Assembly: GCA_001828855.1 (NCBI GenBank) | Contig: MHZT01000051.1 | Coordinates: forward strand, 236,574-300,573 | From: Rhodobacterales bacterium RIFCSPHIGHO2_02_FULL_62_130 | GTDB lineage: Bacteria; Pseudomonadota; Alphaproteobacteria; Rhodobacterales; Rhodobacteraceae | Direction of reading: 5' to 3' | DNA: 64,000 nucleotides | Part shown: piece after piece, positions 38,981 to 47,828 of the stretch | Layout of the letters: every line of letters begins with the position of its first letter | Numbering within the stretch: the first letter of the stretch is position 1 | Made by a program: the position numbers and the translations under genes | The notes under the pieces: generated by a model | What the model was told of the DNA's origin: nothing | The model's input: the letters and a program-made list of their open reading frames with translations, nothing else | The model's database searches: none

Positions 38981-39625
38981 CTAGATCAGGCGGGACAGAA
39001 ATTGCGCCAGATCGTCGGTGTGGTGATGAATATGGAGCGCTTTCAACGGTTTGGGCGCGACATGCACGGTTTGCATCCCCATCTGATGCGGCGCGGCCAG
39101 ATTGCGCGGATCATCTTCGAACATCGCGGCGGTGGCAGGGTTCAGCCCGTCGGCGGCAAAGATCGTCTCGAATGCCGCACGCTCCGGCTTGGGGCGAAAG
39201 CCCGCATGCTCGACGCCATAGACCGCATCGAACAGCCCCGAAAGACCACGCGCCTGCAGCACTTTTCGGGCATAGGGTTCGCAGGCATTGGTGTAGACAA
39301 TGCGGCGGCCGGGCAGGGCGCGGATGGCGGCGGCAAGGTCTGGGTCGGCGGGAAGACCTGAAAAATCAATATCATGCACGTCTGTCAGATAGGGTGCGGG
39401 GTCGATGTTATGTTCGCGCATCAGCCCGGCAAGCGTGGTGCCATAGCTATCCCAGTAGTGCTGGCGGAGCCTGTCAGCCTCGGTCTTACCGACGCCCAAG
39501 GCCTGCATGACCCAAGCCGTCATCCGCACCTCGATCTGGTCGAAGAGGCGGTATTTCGGCGGGTAAAGCGTGTTGTCCAGATCGAAGACCCAGGTGGTGA
39601 CGTGGTTGAAGTGCTGTTTGACCAT
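38981..39625 (-). CDS. HAD pyrimidine 5'-nucleotidase
   Basis: A 214-residue HAD hydrolase of the SDT1/pyrimidine 5'-nucleotidase group. Motif I is FDLDNTLYPP, motif II YTNACEPYA and motif III/IV around GFRPKPERAAF and AMFEDDPRNLAAP. ATG 39625 (MVKQHFNHVTTW) has AAGGCGG upstream; an upstream in-frame extension is not supported. It probably dephosphorylates UMP, CMP or similar. Confidence 0.88.
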   Translation of the reverse strand: MVKQHFNHVTTWVFDLDNTLYPPKYRLFDQIEVRMTAWVMQALGVGKTEADRLRQHYWDSYGTTLAGLMREHNIDPAPYLTDVHDIDFSGLPADPDLAAAIRALPGRRIVYTNACEPYARKVLQARGLSGLFDAVYGVEHAGFRPKPERAAFETIFAADGLNPATAAMFEDDPRNLAAPHQMGMQTVHVAPKPLKALHIHHHTDDLAQFLSRLI

Positions 39626-39721
39626 GCCGCCTTGGTAGCGCAGTGGCGGCGACGCGGCAATCGGCGGGTTGATCCCATGGCACAAGCGCGGCTAGTGTCG
39701 CGCCGAACGGGGGGACGGATC

Positions 39722-40357
39722 GTGCAGAAAGATGCTTATACGCTGATCCTGGAGGCGATCGAGAGCGGGCTTTACAAGCCGGGCGACCGATTGGTCGAAT
39801 CGGAACTGGCCGAGCGGCTGGGCGTGTCACGCACGCCGGTGCGAGAGGCATTGCAGCGGTTGGAAACCCAGTCGATGCTGACGCGCGACGGGCGCAGTCT
39901 GATCGTGGCCAGTCTGGATCACAACCAGTTGACCGAGCTTTACGCCGTGCGGACCGAGCTTGAGGGGTTGGCCGCGCGTCTGGCCGCGCGCCATGCGACG
40001 GATGAGGAAATCCGCGTGCTGCGCGGCATGGTCGAGGATGACCGTGCGCTGTTGGGGGGCGATCCGCGCGCGCTGTCGCGGGCCAACAAGCGGTTCCACA
40101 AGCTGATCCATCTGGCCAGCCATAACCGCTTTCTGGTGCAGCAGCTTGATCTGGTGCATCGGTCGATGGCGTTGATGGCGACGACCTCTTTTGCGGCCGA
40201 GGGACGGGACGAGGTGGCACTGGCCGAGCATGACCAGATCGTGCGCGCGATCGAGGCCCACGATGGCGAGGCGGCCTATCAGGCGCTGAAATCCCATATT
40301 TCCAAGGCATTCGAGACGCGGCTGCGGGTGGATGCGGGCGAGTTGAAAACGCGCTAA
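39722..40357 (+). CDS. GntR family (FCD domain) transcriptional regulator
   Basis: A 211-residue regulator. The N-terminal winged helix (YTLILEAIESGLYKPGDRLVESELAERLGVSRTPVREAL) is followed by an FCD ligand-binding domain (~75-205) with the usual metal-binding histidines (RANKRFHKLIHLASHN, SHISKAFETR). GTG 39722 (VQKDAYTL) follows a G-rich ribosome site; ATG 39677 would add 15 residues. The TAA overlaps the TAG of the convergent glycosyltransferase gene. The effector is unknown. Confidence 0.88.
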   Translation: MQKDAYTLILEAIESGLYKPGDRLVESELAERLGVSRTPVREALQRLETQSMLTRDGRSLIVASLDHNQLTELYAVRTELEGLAARLAARHATDEEIRVLRGMVEDDRALLGGDPRALSRANKRFHKLIHLASHNRFLVQQLDLVHRSMALMATTSFAAEGRDEVALAEHDQIVRAIEAHDGEAAYQALKSHISKAFETRLRVDAGELKTR

Positions 40358-42237
40358 TCGAACAGGCCATGGCTGGTTTTATCCCAGTAGAACGGGCGGG
40401 TCAGCAACTCCCACAGGGCCTTGTAGGCGGCGAAACTGGCCAGCGGGTGATAGAAGATCAGCGTTGGCACCCAAAGCGGGCTTAACCGGTGGCCGGTGCG
40501 CCGCAGGGCCGCGATGTCAAAGGCGATGGTCAGCGCGGTTGTGGCGAAAAACGTCAGGTAAAGCGCTGTGAAGGCCGGAGGGGATAGCGCCGTCACCATC
40601 GGGTGCGGCACGCCGAGCGGCACCAGCCAGAACGACCACAACAGCGGGGCCAGAAGGCTTTGCAGGATGGAGCCAAGCACAAGCACCTGCACACCGACAA
40701 ATCGACGCGGCCCCAATTGCCGCCATAACAGGCGAGGGTCGCGCATATGGGTCAGCCATGTCATCATGAAGCCCTTGCTCCATCGTGAGCGTTGTTTGAT
40801 CCAAGGCAGGGCGCGGCAGTTGGCTTCTTCCATGGTGACAGAGGCAATCACCTCGGTCCGCAAGCCGTGTCGGGCAAGGCGAATGCCCAGATCGGCATCT
40901 TCGGTGACATTATGGGCATCCCAGCGCCCCAGACGTTCCAGATGGTCGCGGCGAAAGAACAAGGAGGTGCCACCCAGCGGCACTACCATGCCCAAACGCT
41001 CCAGCCCCGGCAGGAATTGCCGGAACCACGCGGCGTATTCGATGGTAAAGCAGCGCGCGAGCCAATTGGTGTGCGGGTTGTAATAATCCAGCATCGCCTG
41101 AACGCAGGCCAGATCGGGCGTGGCAGACAGAAAACGGTCAACGATGCGACGGATCTGGTCGGGGGCTGGCGCATCCTCGGCGTCGTAAACTCCGACGATG
41201 CTGCCATGGCAATGGTCCAAAGCGAAATTCAGCGCGCGCGGTTTGGTTTTCACCCGCCCCGCGGGAACGGCCACAACCCGCATCCACGGCGGCAAATCCG
41301 CCCCGTCCAAGGCGCTGCGGGTCTGGTGGTCTTCGGCCTCGACCACCAGCAAGACTTCCAAGAGTTCTTGCGGATAATCAAGCAATCCCAGCCGCTTGAC
41401 CAAGCGGGGGGCGATATTGCCTTCCTTGTAAAGCGCGACCATCACCGAGACGGTTGGCAGGGCGGTGTCTGGCGGCGGATGGGGGGGCGGCAAGACAGGC
41501 GGCGGCGGGCACAATAGGGACATCCAAGCCGCGAGTTTCAGCATAGAGAAGGCCAGCATACAGAAGGTTGCCAGAACGGTCATCCCGATCAGCACAGCCG
41601 CCGGCGCAAGCAGGGCTGCAACAAGCACTGTAAGAGCCATCAGAAAGATCGGCACGCGCAGGGTTTCAGCGCGGAAATGCCGACAGCTTTCGGACTCAGG
41701 AACGCGGGTTTCGGCCAGACTGGCCAGAGCCGGACCGCGCACCGCCAGCACCGCGGATTCGATCTGTCGGGCGGGCGCAACAGCCAGAACCAGTGCGCCG
41801 AAAAGCGCGGTCAGGCGCGGGCGATGCGGTTCGAAATCTTCGGGATAGGCGGTGACGATGACGGTGGCCCCGCCTGCCTTGCGCCACGGCAGAATACTGT
41901 GGCGCAGGCAATCCGAGGCGCCGAACGCATCGATCAGGCGGGCATCGGGTGGGTGGGACAGATTGGCAAGGCCGACGCCCCAATGCGCCGCAAGCGATTG
42001 ATAAAGCGTGGTTTCCGCGACCATGCCGCGCGCAAGCAAAATGTCGGTCAAGCGCCCGCCGCGACTGGCAAGCAAGGCCAAAGCCTGCACCATGTCATGC
42101 GGCTGGATCGTTCCGTCACGCAGCAGCATGACGCCAAGTTTTTCTGGGGTCAGATCGGGTGTTTGCAGGGGGATCATGGCCACCCCAAGCAGAGGCGGCG
42201 CGATCAAATCAGGCAAAAAGGCGCGGGCGACGGTCAT
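40354..42237 (-). CDS. Family 2 glycosyltransferase with N-terminal GspE-N-like domain
   Basis: An inner-membrane processive-type glycosyltransferase, about 627 residues. Residues ~20-150 resemble the T2SS GspE N-terminal domain; two helices follow (~170-225), then the GT2 core with VSVMVALYKEGN, the DAEDAP acidic motif, TEDADLG and the QRSRW (QxxRW) acceptor motif, then C-terminal helices. The product is probably an exopolysaccharide or other beta-glycan. The start is uncertain: ATG 42282, 42237 and 42177 are in frame, and a CtrA box at 42287-42301 argues for one of the later two. Confidence 0.85.
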   Translation of the reverse strand: MTVARAFLPDLIAPPLLGVAMIPLQTPDLTPEKLGVMLLRDGTIQPHDMVQALALLASRGGRLTDILLARGMVAETTLYQSLAAHWGVGLANLSHPPDARLIDAFGASDCLRHSILPWRKAGGATVIVTAYPEDFEPHRPRLTALFGALVLAVAPARQIESAVLAVRGPALASLAETRVPESESCRHFRAETLRVPIFLMALTVLVAALLAPAAVLIGMTVLATFCMLAFSMLKLAAWMSLLCPPPPVLPPPHPPPDTALPTVSVMVALYKEGNIAPRLVKRLGLLDYPQELLEVLLVVEAEDHQTRSALDGADLPPWMRVVAVPAGRVKTKPRALNFALDHCHGSIVGVYDAEDAPAPDQIRRIVDRFLSATPDLACVQAMLDYYNPHTNWLARCFTIEYAAWFRQFLPGLERLGMVVPLGGTSLFFRRDHLERLGRWDAHNVTEDADLGIRLARHGLRTEVIASVTMEEANCRALPWIKQRSRWSKGFMMTWLTHMRDPRLLWRQLGPRRFVGVQVLVLGSILQSLLAPLLWSFWLVPLGVPHPMVTALSPPAFTALYLTFFATTALTIAFDIAALRRTGHRLSPLWVPTLIFYHPLASFAAYKALWELLTRPFYWDKTSHGLFD

Positions 42238-42286
42238 CAGGCTGGGCGGTCCCCGAAGGATATCCGTCCAGCCTGATGGCAAAGTG

Positions 42287-42301
42287 TTAAGATGCCGTTA
42301 A
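42287..42301 (-). promoter_or_regulatory. CtrA-type binding box
   Basis: On the minus strand TTAACGGCATCTTAAC is a perfect TTAA-N7-TTAAC, the full CtrA consensus. It lies between carA and the glycosyltransferase gene, in promoter position for the latter. Confidence 0.65.
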
Positions 42302-42314
42302 GACGACCGCGAAA

Positions 42315-43475
42315 TCACGCGGCGCGGCGGGCGCGGATCGCCTCGGCAAAGCGTTCAAAAAGATAATAGCTGTCTTGCGGACCGGGCGACGCCTCGGGGT
42401 GGTATTGCACCGAGAAGATCGGTTTGCCATCCACCGCGATGCCACAATTCGAGCCGTCGAACAGCGAGACATGGGTTTCGCGCACGCCTTTGGGCAGGGT
42501 CTGGCTGTCCACGGTGAAGCCGTGGTTCATCGAGGTGATCTCGACCTTGCCGGTATCAAGGTCTTTCACCGGATGGTTCGCGCCGTGGTGGCCGTGGTTC
42601 ATCTTGACGGTTTTCGCACCCAAAGCCAGTGCAAGCATCTGATGGCCAAGGCAAATCCCGAACAGAGGCAGATCAGCCGCAAGCACGCCCTGAATCATCG
42701 GCACGGCATAGGCACCGGTTGCCGCCGGATCGCCCGGACCGTTTGACAGGAACACGCCTTCGGGCTTCAGCGCCAGCACATCCTCGGCGGTGGCGGTGGC
42801 GGGAAGGACCGTCACTTCGCAACCCGACGAGGCAAGGCAGCGCAGGATATTGCGCTTGGCACCGTAGTCGATGGCAACAACGCGCAGGCCCGGACCGCTG
42901 CGGCGGGTGTAGCCTTCGGGCCATGCCCAAAGCTGTTCGTCCCAAGTGTAGGATTGGGTGCAGGACACGTCCTTCGCCAGATCAAGCCCGACGAGGCCAA
43001 CCCATGCGCGGGCCTTGGCGACCAGCTTTTCAATGTCGAAATTGCCCGCCGGATCATGCGCCAGCGCCACATGCGGCGCGCCTTGCTGACGGATGGCGCG
43101 GGTCAGGCGGCGGGTGTCGATGCCGCCGATGCCGATGCGGCCCTTTTGCGTCAGCCAAGCCTGCAAATCGGCGGTCGAGCGCCAGTTCGACGGTTCGGTC
43201 GGGTCCCATTTCACCACCATGCCGGCGGCGACGGGGGTGGCGGTTTCGTCATCCTCGACGTTCACGCCGGTGTTGCCGATATGGGGGAAGGTGAAAGTCA
43301 CGACCTGCCCCGCATAGGACGGGTCGGTCATGATTTCCTGATAGCCGGTCATCGCGGTGTTGAACACAAGTTCGGCGACCGTCTCGCCGGTGGCACCAAA
43401 GCCATGGCCGTAGAACACCGTGCCATCCGAGAGGGCAAGGCAGGCGGTGGGGCGGGTCTGGGTGGAGGTGGGCAT
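42315..43475 (-). CDS. carA: Carbamoyl-phosphate synthase small subunit
   Basis: CarA is the glutaminase subunit that feeds ammonia to CarB for arginine and pyrimidine synthesis. The 386-residue protein has the N-terminal CPSase domain (ALSDGTVFYGHGFGATG, VFNTAMTGYQEIMTDPSY) and a class I glutamine amidotransferase domain with the nucleophile in FGICLGHQMLALALG and the His/Glu pair near VQYHPEASPGP. GGGAG precedes ATG 43475. carB is not in the window. Confidence 0.96.
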   Translation of the reverse strand: MPTSTQTRPTACLALSDGTVFYGHGFGATGETVAELVFNTAMTGYQEIMTDPSYAGQVVTFTFPHIGNTGVNVEDDETATPVAAGMVVKWDPTEPSNWRSTADLQAWLTQKGRIGIGGIDTRRLTRAIRQQGAPHVALAHDPAGNFDIEKLVAKARAWVGLVGLDLAKDVSCTQSYTWDEQLWAWPEGYTRRSGPGLRVVAIDYGAKRNILRCLASSGCEVTVLPATATAEDVLALKPEGVFLSNGPGDPAATGAYAVPMIQGVLAADLPLFGICLGHQMLALALGAKTVKMNHGHHGANHPVKDLDTGKVEITSMNHGFTVDSQTLPKGVRETHVSLFDGSNCGIAVDGKPIFSVQYHPEASPGPQDSYYLFERFAEAIRARRAA

Positions 43476-43650
43476 GGCGCGACTCCCGTTGGTAAAATCT
43501 GCCGGACACTAGTTGCGGGGCGGGTTGGGGTCAAGCCTTTGTGGGAAAAGGATTATATATGATAATCAATGGCTTGCGGAAAGGGCGCGGAGTTGCGCCG
43601 ATTGGGGGGCGGGTGTAAGGTGGCACAAATTTTCCAAGGGAGCGATGGGC

Positions 43651-44103
43651 ATGGAGTTGCGTGAGCGGCTGCAAGGGGCGGTAAAGGATGCGATGCGGGC
43701 CAAAGAGGCCGAGCGGCTGTCGACGCTGCGGATGATTTCCTCGGCGATCAAGGATCGGGAAATCGCGGCGCGCGGCGAAGGGGCCGAGGTGGGCGAGGGT
43801 GATATTCTGGCGCTGCTGGGCAAGATGGTGAAGCAGCGGCAGGAATCGGCCAAGGCCTATGCGGCGGGTGGCCGGTCCGAGCTGGAAGCCAAGGAACTGA
43901 ACGAGATCAAGGTGATCGGGGAGTTCCTGCCGCAGCAGTTGGATGCGGATCAGGTGGCGGCGGCGATTGCTGCTGCGGTGGCCGAGGCGGGAGCAAGCAG
44001 CCTTAAGGACATGGGCAAGGTGATGGCCGTGCTGAAGGCGAAATATACCGGCCAGATGGATTTCGGTGCGGTCGGCGCGCTGATCAAGGCGCAACTGGCG
44101 TAA
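43651..44103 (+). CDS. GatB/YqeY domain protein
   Basis: A 150-residue YqeY-like protein resembling the tRNA-binding tail domain of GatB. Landmarks are LRERLQGAVKDAMRAKEAERLSTLR, LNEIKVIGEFLPQQL and the end DFGAVGALIKAQL. ATG 43651 is eight bases after AGGGAG; ATG 43645 is too close. The function is not established, though a role in tRNA amidation or charging has been proposed for relatives. Confidence 0.9.
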   Translation: MELRERLQGAVKDAMRAKEAERLSTLRMISSAIKDREIAARGEGAEVGEGDILALLGKMVKQRQESAKAYAAGGRSELEAKELNEIKVIGEFLPQQLDADQVAAAIAAAVAEAGASSLKDMGKVMAVLKAKYTGQMDFGAVGALIKAQLA

Positions 44104-44163
44104 GCGCAGAGTTTCGACGGAATTTCGGGACGTTATGCGGGGCGGCGTGCAAACTTGCCGCCC

Positions 44164-44664
44164 CTATTCATTGGGCGCGGCAAGGCCGGGCCTGAGGGCG
44201 GCTTGCAGTTCCGGCAGCAGGCGGGCGCGTTCTTCGGGTGTGAGGAACGCGCCAAGCTCCACCTCGCGCGGGCCGCCTTGCAGGGTCAGGTAATTCGGCA
44301 CCGGACCGGAGACGGGGTGAAGGGTGACGCGGGTCCAATGCGGATTGGCCTGCCAGTCCTGACGCTGGCCGCGCGGGCCGTGACGGGTCAGCGTCACCAG
44401 GGTTGGCGTCAGGCGCAGGTCTTCGATGATTTCGCCGTCCCGATAGCTGCGGTCCAGCGCCCACCAGATACCCGCGATGGTCAGCAGCAGAAACGGCAGC
44501 AACCCCCACAGCACGGGAGAGCCGATCAGCACAAGAAGGGGCAAGGCGATCAGGGTGGCGGTCATGCCGATAAACCACACGAAGCCTTTGCGCGGCAACG
44601 AGCGGTAGGGCCACAGGTGCAGACGGGTCGCGGTGCCGTCAGGGGGAAGCCATTCATAGGGCAT
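44164..44664 (-). CDS. DUF2244 membrane protein
   Basis: A 166-residue protein. A short cytoplasmic N-terminus (ATRLHLWPYRSLPRKGF) is followed by two close helices (VWFIGMTATLIALPLLVLIG, LWGLLPFLLLTIAGIWWAL) and a basic soluble domain ending in TPEERARLLPEL. This fits DUF2244, whose function is unknown. ATG 44664 (MPYEWLPP) avoids overlap with the upstream GFA-family gene. Confidence 0.85.
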   Translation of the reverse strand: MPYEWLPPDGTATRLHLWPYRSLPRKGFVWFIGMTATLIALPLLVLIGSPVLWGLLPFLLLTIAGIWWALDRSYRDGEIIEDLRLTPTLVTLTRHGPRGQRQDWQANPHWTRVTLHPVSGPVPNYLTLQGGPREVELGAFLTPEERARLLPELQAALRPGLAAPNE

Positions 44665-44711
44665 AGGCGTAGGATAGGTGTTCGGGGCCGGAAGGAAAGG
44701 GCGCGGGCGGG

Positions 44712-45092
44712 TCAACGCTGATTTTGTGGCAGCCCGTCGGTGATGCTGTAGTAGTCGGCTTTTTGCGAGACAAAGATGTGATGCGCCAGATGCGTTCCTG
44801 ATGGCCCGTCAATCGCCCCCATCGCGATTCCGATCCAGTCTCGGAACACAGGGTCCCAGAACAGGGTCGAGCCGCAGGTGCCGCAAAAGCCGCGGCGGAC
44901 TTTCTCCGAGGATTGGAACCAGCGCAGGGATTCGTCGCCGGTGACGGTCAGCGCCGATTTCGGCACATCGGTCGAGGCAAAGAAATGGCCCGATTGTTTG
45001 CGGCATTGGCTGCAGTGGCAGGCATCGGGCGGGTTGAGAGGGGTGCTGACCTCGAATCTGATCGCACCACAGAGGCAAGACCCTTGGGGCAT
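44712..45092 (-). CDS. GFA (glutathione-dependent formaldehyde-activating / CENP-V) family protein
   Basis: A 126-residue zinc-binding protein with the family cysteine pattern: GSCLCGAIRFEV, CHCSQCRKQSGHFF and FCGTCGSTLFW. The annotated formaldehyde role is weakly supported for most members. It lies in a minus-strand row with DUF2244 and a VOC protein. Confidence 0.9.
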   Translation of the reverse strand: MPQGSCLCGAIRFEVSTPLNPPDACHCSQCRKQSGHFFASTDVPKSALTVTGDESLRWFQSSEKVRRGFCGTCGSTLFWDPVFRDWIGIAMGAIDGPSGTHLAHHIFVSQKADYYSITDGLPQNQR

Positions 45093-45119
45093 GGCGACTC
45101 CTTGTTGTTTGCCGCAAGC

Positions 45120-45545
45120 CTATGCTTGCACGGACCTTTCGCCAAGGTCTTGATAGAATCGCAGCAGATAGCCGTCGGGATCTGCAACGATGAACTGGCG
45201 GTTGCCGGTTTCCAGATTGTCTTTGCGATACCAGCGGTCCTCGACCGGCAGGTGCAGCGGATAATTCCGCGCGGCCAGATTGGCCAGCATCGGGGCGATG
45301 TCTGCCACGCGGATTTGCAGGTTGATGCCGCGGCCGAAGGGGCGGGTCATCGGGGCGTCGCTGGTGTCGAAGGTGCGGCCAAGGCTGTATTGGTCCAGCA
45401 TCAATTCGGCGCTGCCAAGGCGCAGATAGGCAAAGCCTTCCTCGGGGCGGTCATAGACGACGGAGAACCCCAGCACCTGCGTATAGAAGGTAAGCGAGGC
45501 GGGCGTGTCGGTGACTTCCAGTTCCGGCACAAGGCTTGGCGACAT
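45120..45545 (-). CDS. VOC family protein (glyoxalase/bleomycin-resistance type)
   Basis: A 141-residue protein with two beta-alpha-beta-beta-beta units typical of the vicinal oxygen chelate fold: LEVTDTPASLTFYTQVLGF at the start, YLRLGSAELML, and the C-terminal FIVADPDGYLLRFYQDLGER. ATG 45545 has GGAGGA upstream. The substrate is unknown; the bleomycin-resistance subgroup (dimeric drug binder) is one option. Confidence 0.88.
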   Translation of the reverse strand: MSPSLVPELEVTDTPASLTFYTQVLGFSVVYDRPEEGFAYLRLGSAELMLDQYSLGRTFDTSDAPMTRPFGRGINLQIRVADIAPMLANLAARNYPLHLPVEDRWYRKDNLETGNRQFIVADPDGYLLRFYQDLGERSVQA

Positions 45546-45564
45546 GCGTCTTTCCTCCATGTGA

Positions 45565-45594
45565 AAAGGCCCCGAAGTTTCCTTCGGGGCCTTT
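45565..45594. terminator. Terminator after ctaD
   Basis: A perfect 13-bp stem, AAAGGCCCCGAAG with CTTCGGGGCCTTT, and loop TTTC. It lies 15 bases past the ctaD stop on the minus strand. The stem symmetry would let it work both ways. Confidence 0.85.
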
Positions 45595-45608
45595 CATTCT
45601 GTCAGCCC

Positions 45609-47279
45609 TTAGTGGCTGTGGCTGTGATCCCAGTCGGACCGCTTGGGAAGCTGCTCGAACGTGTGTTCGGGCGGCGGGCAAGGCAGGGTCCATTCCAGCG
45701 TGTCAGCGTATTCGTTCCAGTAGTTGTTCTCGGTCACCTTGCGGCCAGCGAACAGGGTGTAGAACACCACGCCGATGAAGAACAGGAACGAGGCAAAGGC
45801 GATGAAGGCGCCGATCGACGAAATGTAGTTCCAGTAGGCATAAGCCTCGGGGTAGTCGATATAGCGGCGCGGCATGCCTTGGCGGCCAAGGAAGTGCTGC
45901 GGGAAGAAGGTCAGGTTCGAACCGATGAACATGGCATAGAAGTGCAGCTTGCCCGCCCATTCCGGGTACTGACGGCCCGACATCTTGCCGATCCAGAAGT
46001 AGACACCGGCAAAGATCCCGAACACCGCACCAAGCGACATCACATAGTGGAAGTGCGCGATCACGTAGTAGGTGTCGTGATAGGCGCGGTCCACCGGAGC
46101 CTGCGACAGCACGATACCGGTCACACCGCCGACGGTGAACAGGAAGATGAAGCCGATGGCGAACAGCATCGGGGTCTTGAACTCGATCGAGCCGCCCCAC
46201 ATCGTTGCGATCCACGAGAAGATCTTGATGCCGGTCGGAACCGCGATGACCATCGTGGCCAGCATGAAGTAGGACTGCTGGGTCAGCGACATGCCGACGG
46301 TGTACATGTGGTGCGCCCAGACGACAAAGCCCAGAACACCGATGGCAACCATCGCATAGACCATCGGCAGATAGCCGAAGATCGGCTTCTTCGAGAAGGT
46401 CGAGATCACCTGCGACACGATGCCGAAGGCCGGAATGATGATGATGTAGACCTCGGGGTGACCGAAGAACCACAGGATGTGCTGATACAGGATCGGGTCA
46501 CCGCCGCCCGAGGGCTGGAAGAAGGTGGTGCCGAAGTTGCGGTCGGTCAGCAGCATGGTGATGGCGCCAGCCAGAACCGGCAGCGACAGCAGAACCAGCC
46601 ATGCGGTCACGAAGATCGACCAGCCGAACAGCGGAACCTTGTGCAGGGTCATGCCCGGAGCGCGCATGTTCAGGAAAGTGGTGATCATGTTGATCGCGCC
46701 AAGGATCGACGAGGCACCCGACAGGTGGACCGCGAAAATCGCAAGGTCCATCGAATAGCCCGGCTCGTTGGTCGAGAGCGGCGGATAGAGAACCCAGCCC
46801 ACGCCCGAACCGAGTTGGTCATTGCCACCCGGCGACAGGACCGAAGCCACAGCCAGCGAGGTGCCTGCGACATACATCCAGTAGGACAGGTTGTTCATGC
46901 GCGGGAAGGCCATGTCCGGCGCGCCGATCTGCAGCGGCATGAAGTAGTTGCCGAAACCGCCGAACAGCGCCGGAATCACCACGAAGAACATCATCAGGAT
47001 GCCGTGCGCGGTCACGGTCACGTTCCAGACGTGGCCGTTGGGGGTGCAGGCGTTTGCGGCATCGGCCACAAAGCGCATGCCTTCAAGGCACATGTACTGA
47101 ACGCCCGGCTCCATCAGCTCCAACCGCATGTAGACGGTGAAGATGACCGAGATCAGGCCGACAAGCCCGCCGGTGAACAGATACAGAATCCCGATGTCTT
47201 TGTGGTTCGTCGACATGAACCAGCGGGTGAAGAACCCCTTGTGATCATGGTCGTGGCCATGGATGGCTGCGTCGGCCAT
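45609..47279 (-). CDS. ctaD: aa3-type cytochrome c oxidase subunit I
   Basis: The catalytic subunit with heme a and the heme a3-CuB centre; 556 residues, twelve helices, A-type heme-copper oxidase. CuB and proton-path landmarks are present: [17 protein letters not shown] (Glu and His-Tyr region), [11 protein letters not shown], the K-path lysine in PTGIKIFSW, and [14 protein letters not shown] containing heme ligands and the His-Asp pair at the Mg site. GGGAGACGCCA precedes the ATG. The start region carries an FNR box (47382-47395) and a 7-1-7 palindrome. Subunits II/III are at 4300-7728. Confidence 0.97.
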   Translation of the reverse strand: MADAAIHGHDHDHKGFFTRWFMSTNHKDIGILYLFTGGLVGLISVIFTVYMRLELMEPGVQYMCLEGMRFVADAANACTPNGHVWNVTVTAHGILMMFFVVIPALFGGFGNYFMPLQIGAPDMAFPRMNNLSYWMYVAGTSLAVASVLSPGGNDQLGSGVGWVLYPPLSTNEPGYSMDLAIFAVHLSGASSILGAINMITTFLNMRAPGMTLHKVPLFGWSIFVTAWLVLLSLPVLAGAITMLLTDRNFGTTFFQPSGGGDPILYQHILWFFGHPEVYIIIIPAFGIVSQVISTFSKKPIFGYLPMVYAMVAIGVLGFVVWAHHMYTVGMSLTQQSYFMLATMVIAVPTGIKIFSWIATMWGGSIEFKTPMLFAIGFIFLFTVGGVTGIVLSQAPVDRAYHDTYYVIAHFHYVMSLGAVFGIFAGVYFWIGKMSGRQYPEWAGKLHFYAMFIGSNLTFFPQHFLGRQGMPRRYIDYPEAYAYWNYISSIGAFIAFASFLFFIGVVFYTLFAGRKVTENNYWNEYADTLEWTLPCPPPEHTFEQLPKRSDWDHSHSH

Positions 47280-47314
47280 TGGCGTCTCCCGTTTTATTAC
47301 ATTCTTCTGCCGTC

Positions 47315-47329
47315 CGCAGAGTCTCTGCG
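47315..47329. promoter_or_regulatory. 7-1-7 inverted repeat in the ctaD leader
   Basis: CGCAGAG-T-CTCTGCG, a perfect inverted repeat 36 bp upstream of the ctaD ATG. It could be an operator or a short 5' UTR hairpin. Confidence 0.35.
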
Positions 47330-47381
47330 CCGGTTACAGATTGTGTTTAGTTTGAGGGCGGGTGCAGGGCAATCGCTGACT

Positions 47382-47395
47382 TTGATCCAGATCAA
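47382..47395. promoter_or_regulatory. FNR/FnrL-type binding box upstream of ctaD
   Basis: TTGATCCAGATCAA, a perfect TTGAT-N4-ATCAA palindrome, 103 bp upstream of the ctaD ATG and 188 bp before the divergent small secreted protein gene. The rest of the 303-bp spacer shows no other gene. Confidence 0.7.
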
Positions 47396-47582
47396 GTTTT
47401 TATGAGCTGATCTTGCGCTTTTTGCCGCAGGGACAGGGGCGCGACCTTGGTCTGACGGGCGGGGTGCTTTTCGCCAGACCTCCGGCCCTGACCTGCGGCT
47501 TTGGAATCAGGCAGCCTCAGGGGCAGGGGAGCCCAAGGCCGATTTGGCCGGGCTGATCTGGTAGCACAAGGAAGGACAACCC

Positions 47583-47774
47583 ATGAAACTGCTGATTTTG
47601 GCCGCAGTGGCGGCAACATTCGGGATGGCAAGCGCGCCCGTCGTGGCGATGGAGACGCTGGTTTTGGACGGTGTGACACAATCGGATGCGGTGTCGCACC
47701 CGATCGAGCGGCGCAGCGGGCGCTGCCCCGGCGGCGAGAACCGGCCCTATGTCCGCGGATGCAGCGGCGTCTGA
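47583..47774 (+). CDS. Small exported protein, unknown
   Basis: A 63-residue protein: signal peptide MKLLILAAVAATFGMASAP (cleavage near VVA-ME) and a ~40-residue mature part with two cysteines (SGRCPGGE and RGCSGV). AAGGAAGG lies eight bases before the ATG, and a strong hairpin terminator follows 7 bases after the stop. It is divergent from ctaD across the region holding the FNR box. No family is recognised. The signal peptide, ribosome site and terminator together argue for a real gene. Confidence 0.6.
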   Translation: MKLLILAAVAATFGMASAPVVAMETLVLDGVTQSDAVSHPIERRSGRCPGGENRPYVRGCSGV

Positions 47775-47780
47775 ACGAAA

Positions 47781-47808
47781 AGGGGCGGGCCGTTTCCGGC
47801 CCGCCCCT
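47781..47808. terminator. Bidirectional terminator
   Basis: AGGGGCGGGCCG-TTTC-CGGCCCGCCCCT, a perfect 12-bp stem between the small exported protein gene and the convergent cytochrome c gene. Confidence 0.8.
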
Positions 47809-47828
47809 CTACACTCAGGTGCCTGCGC

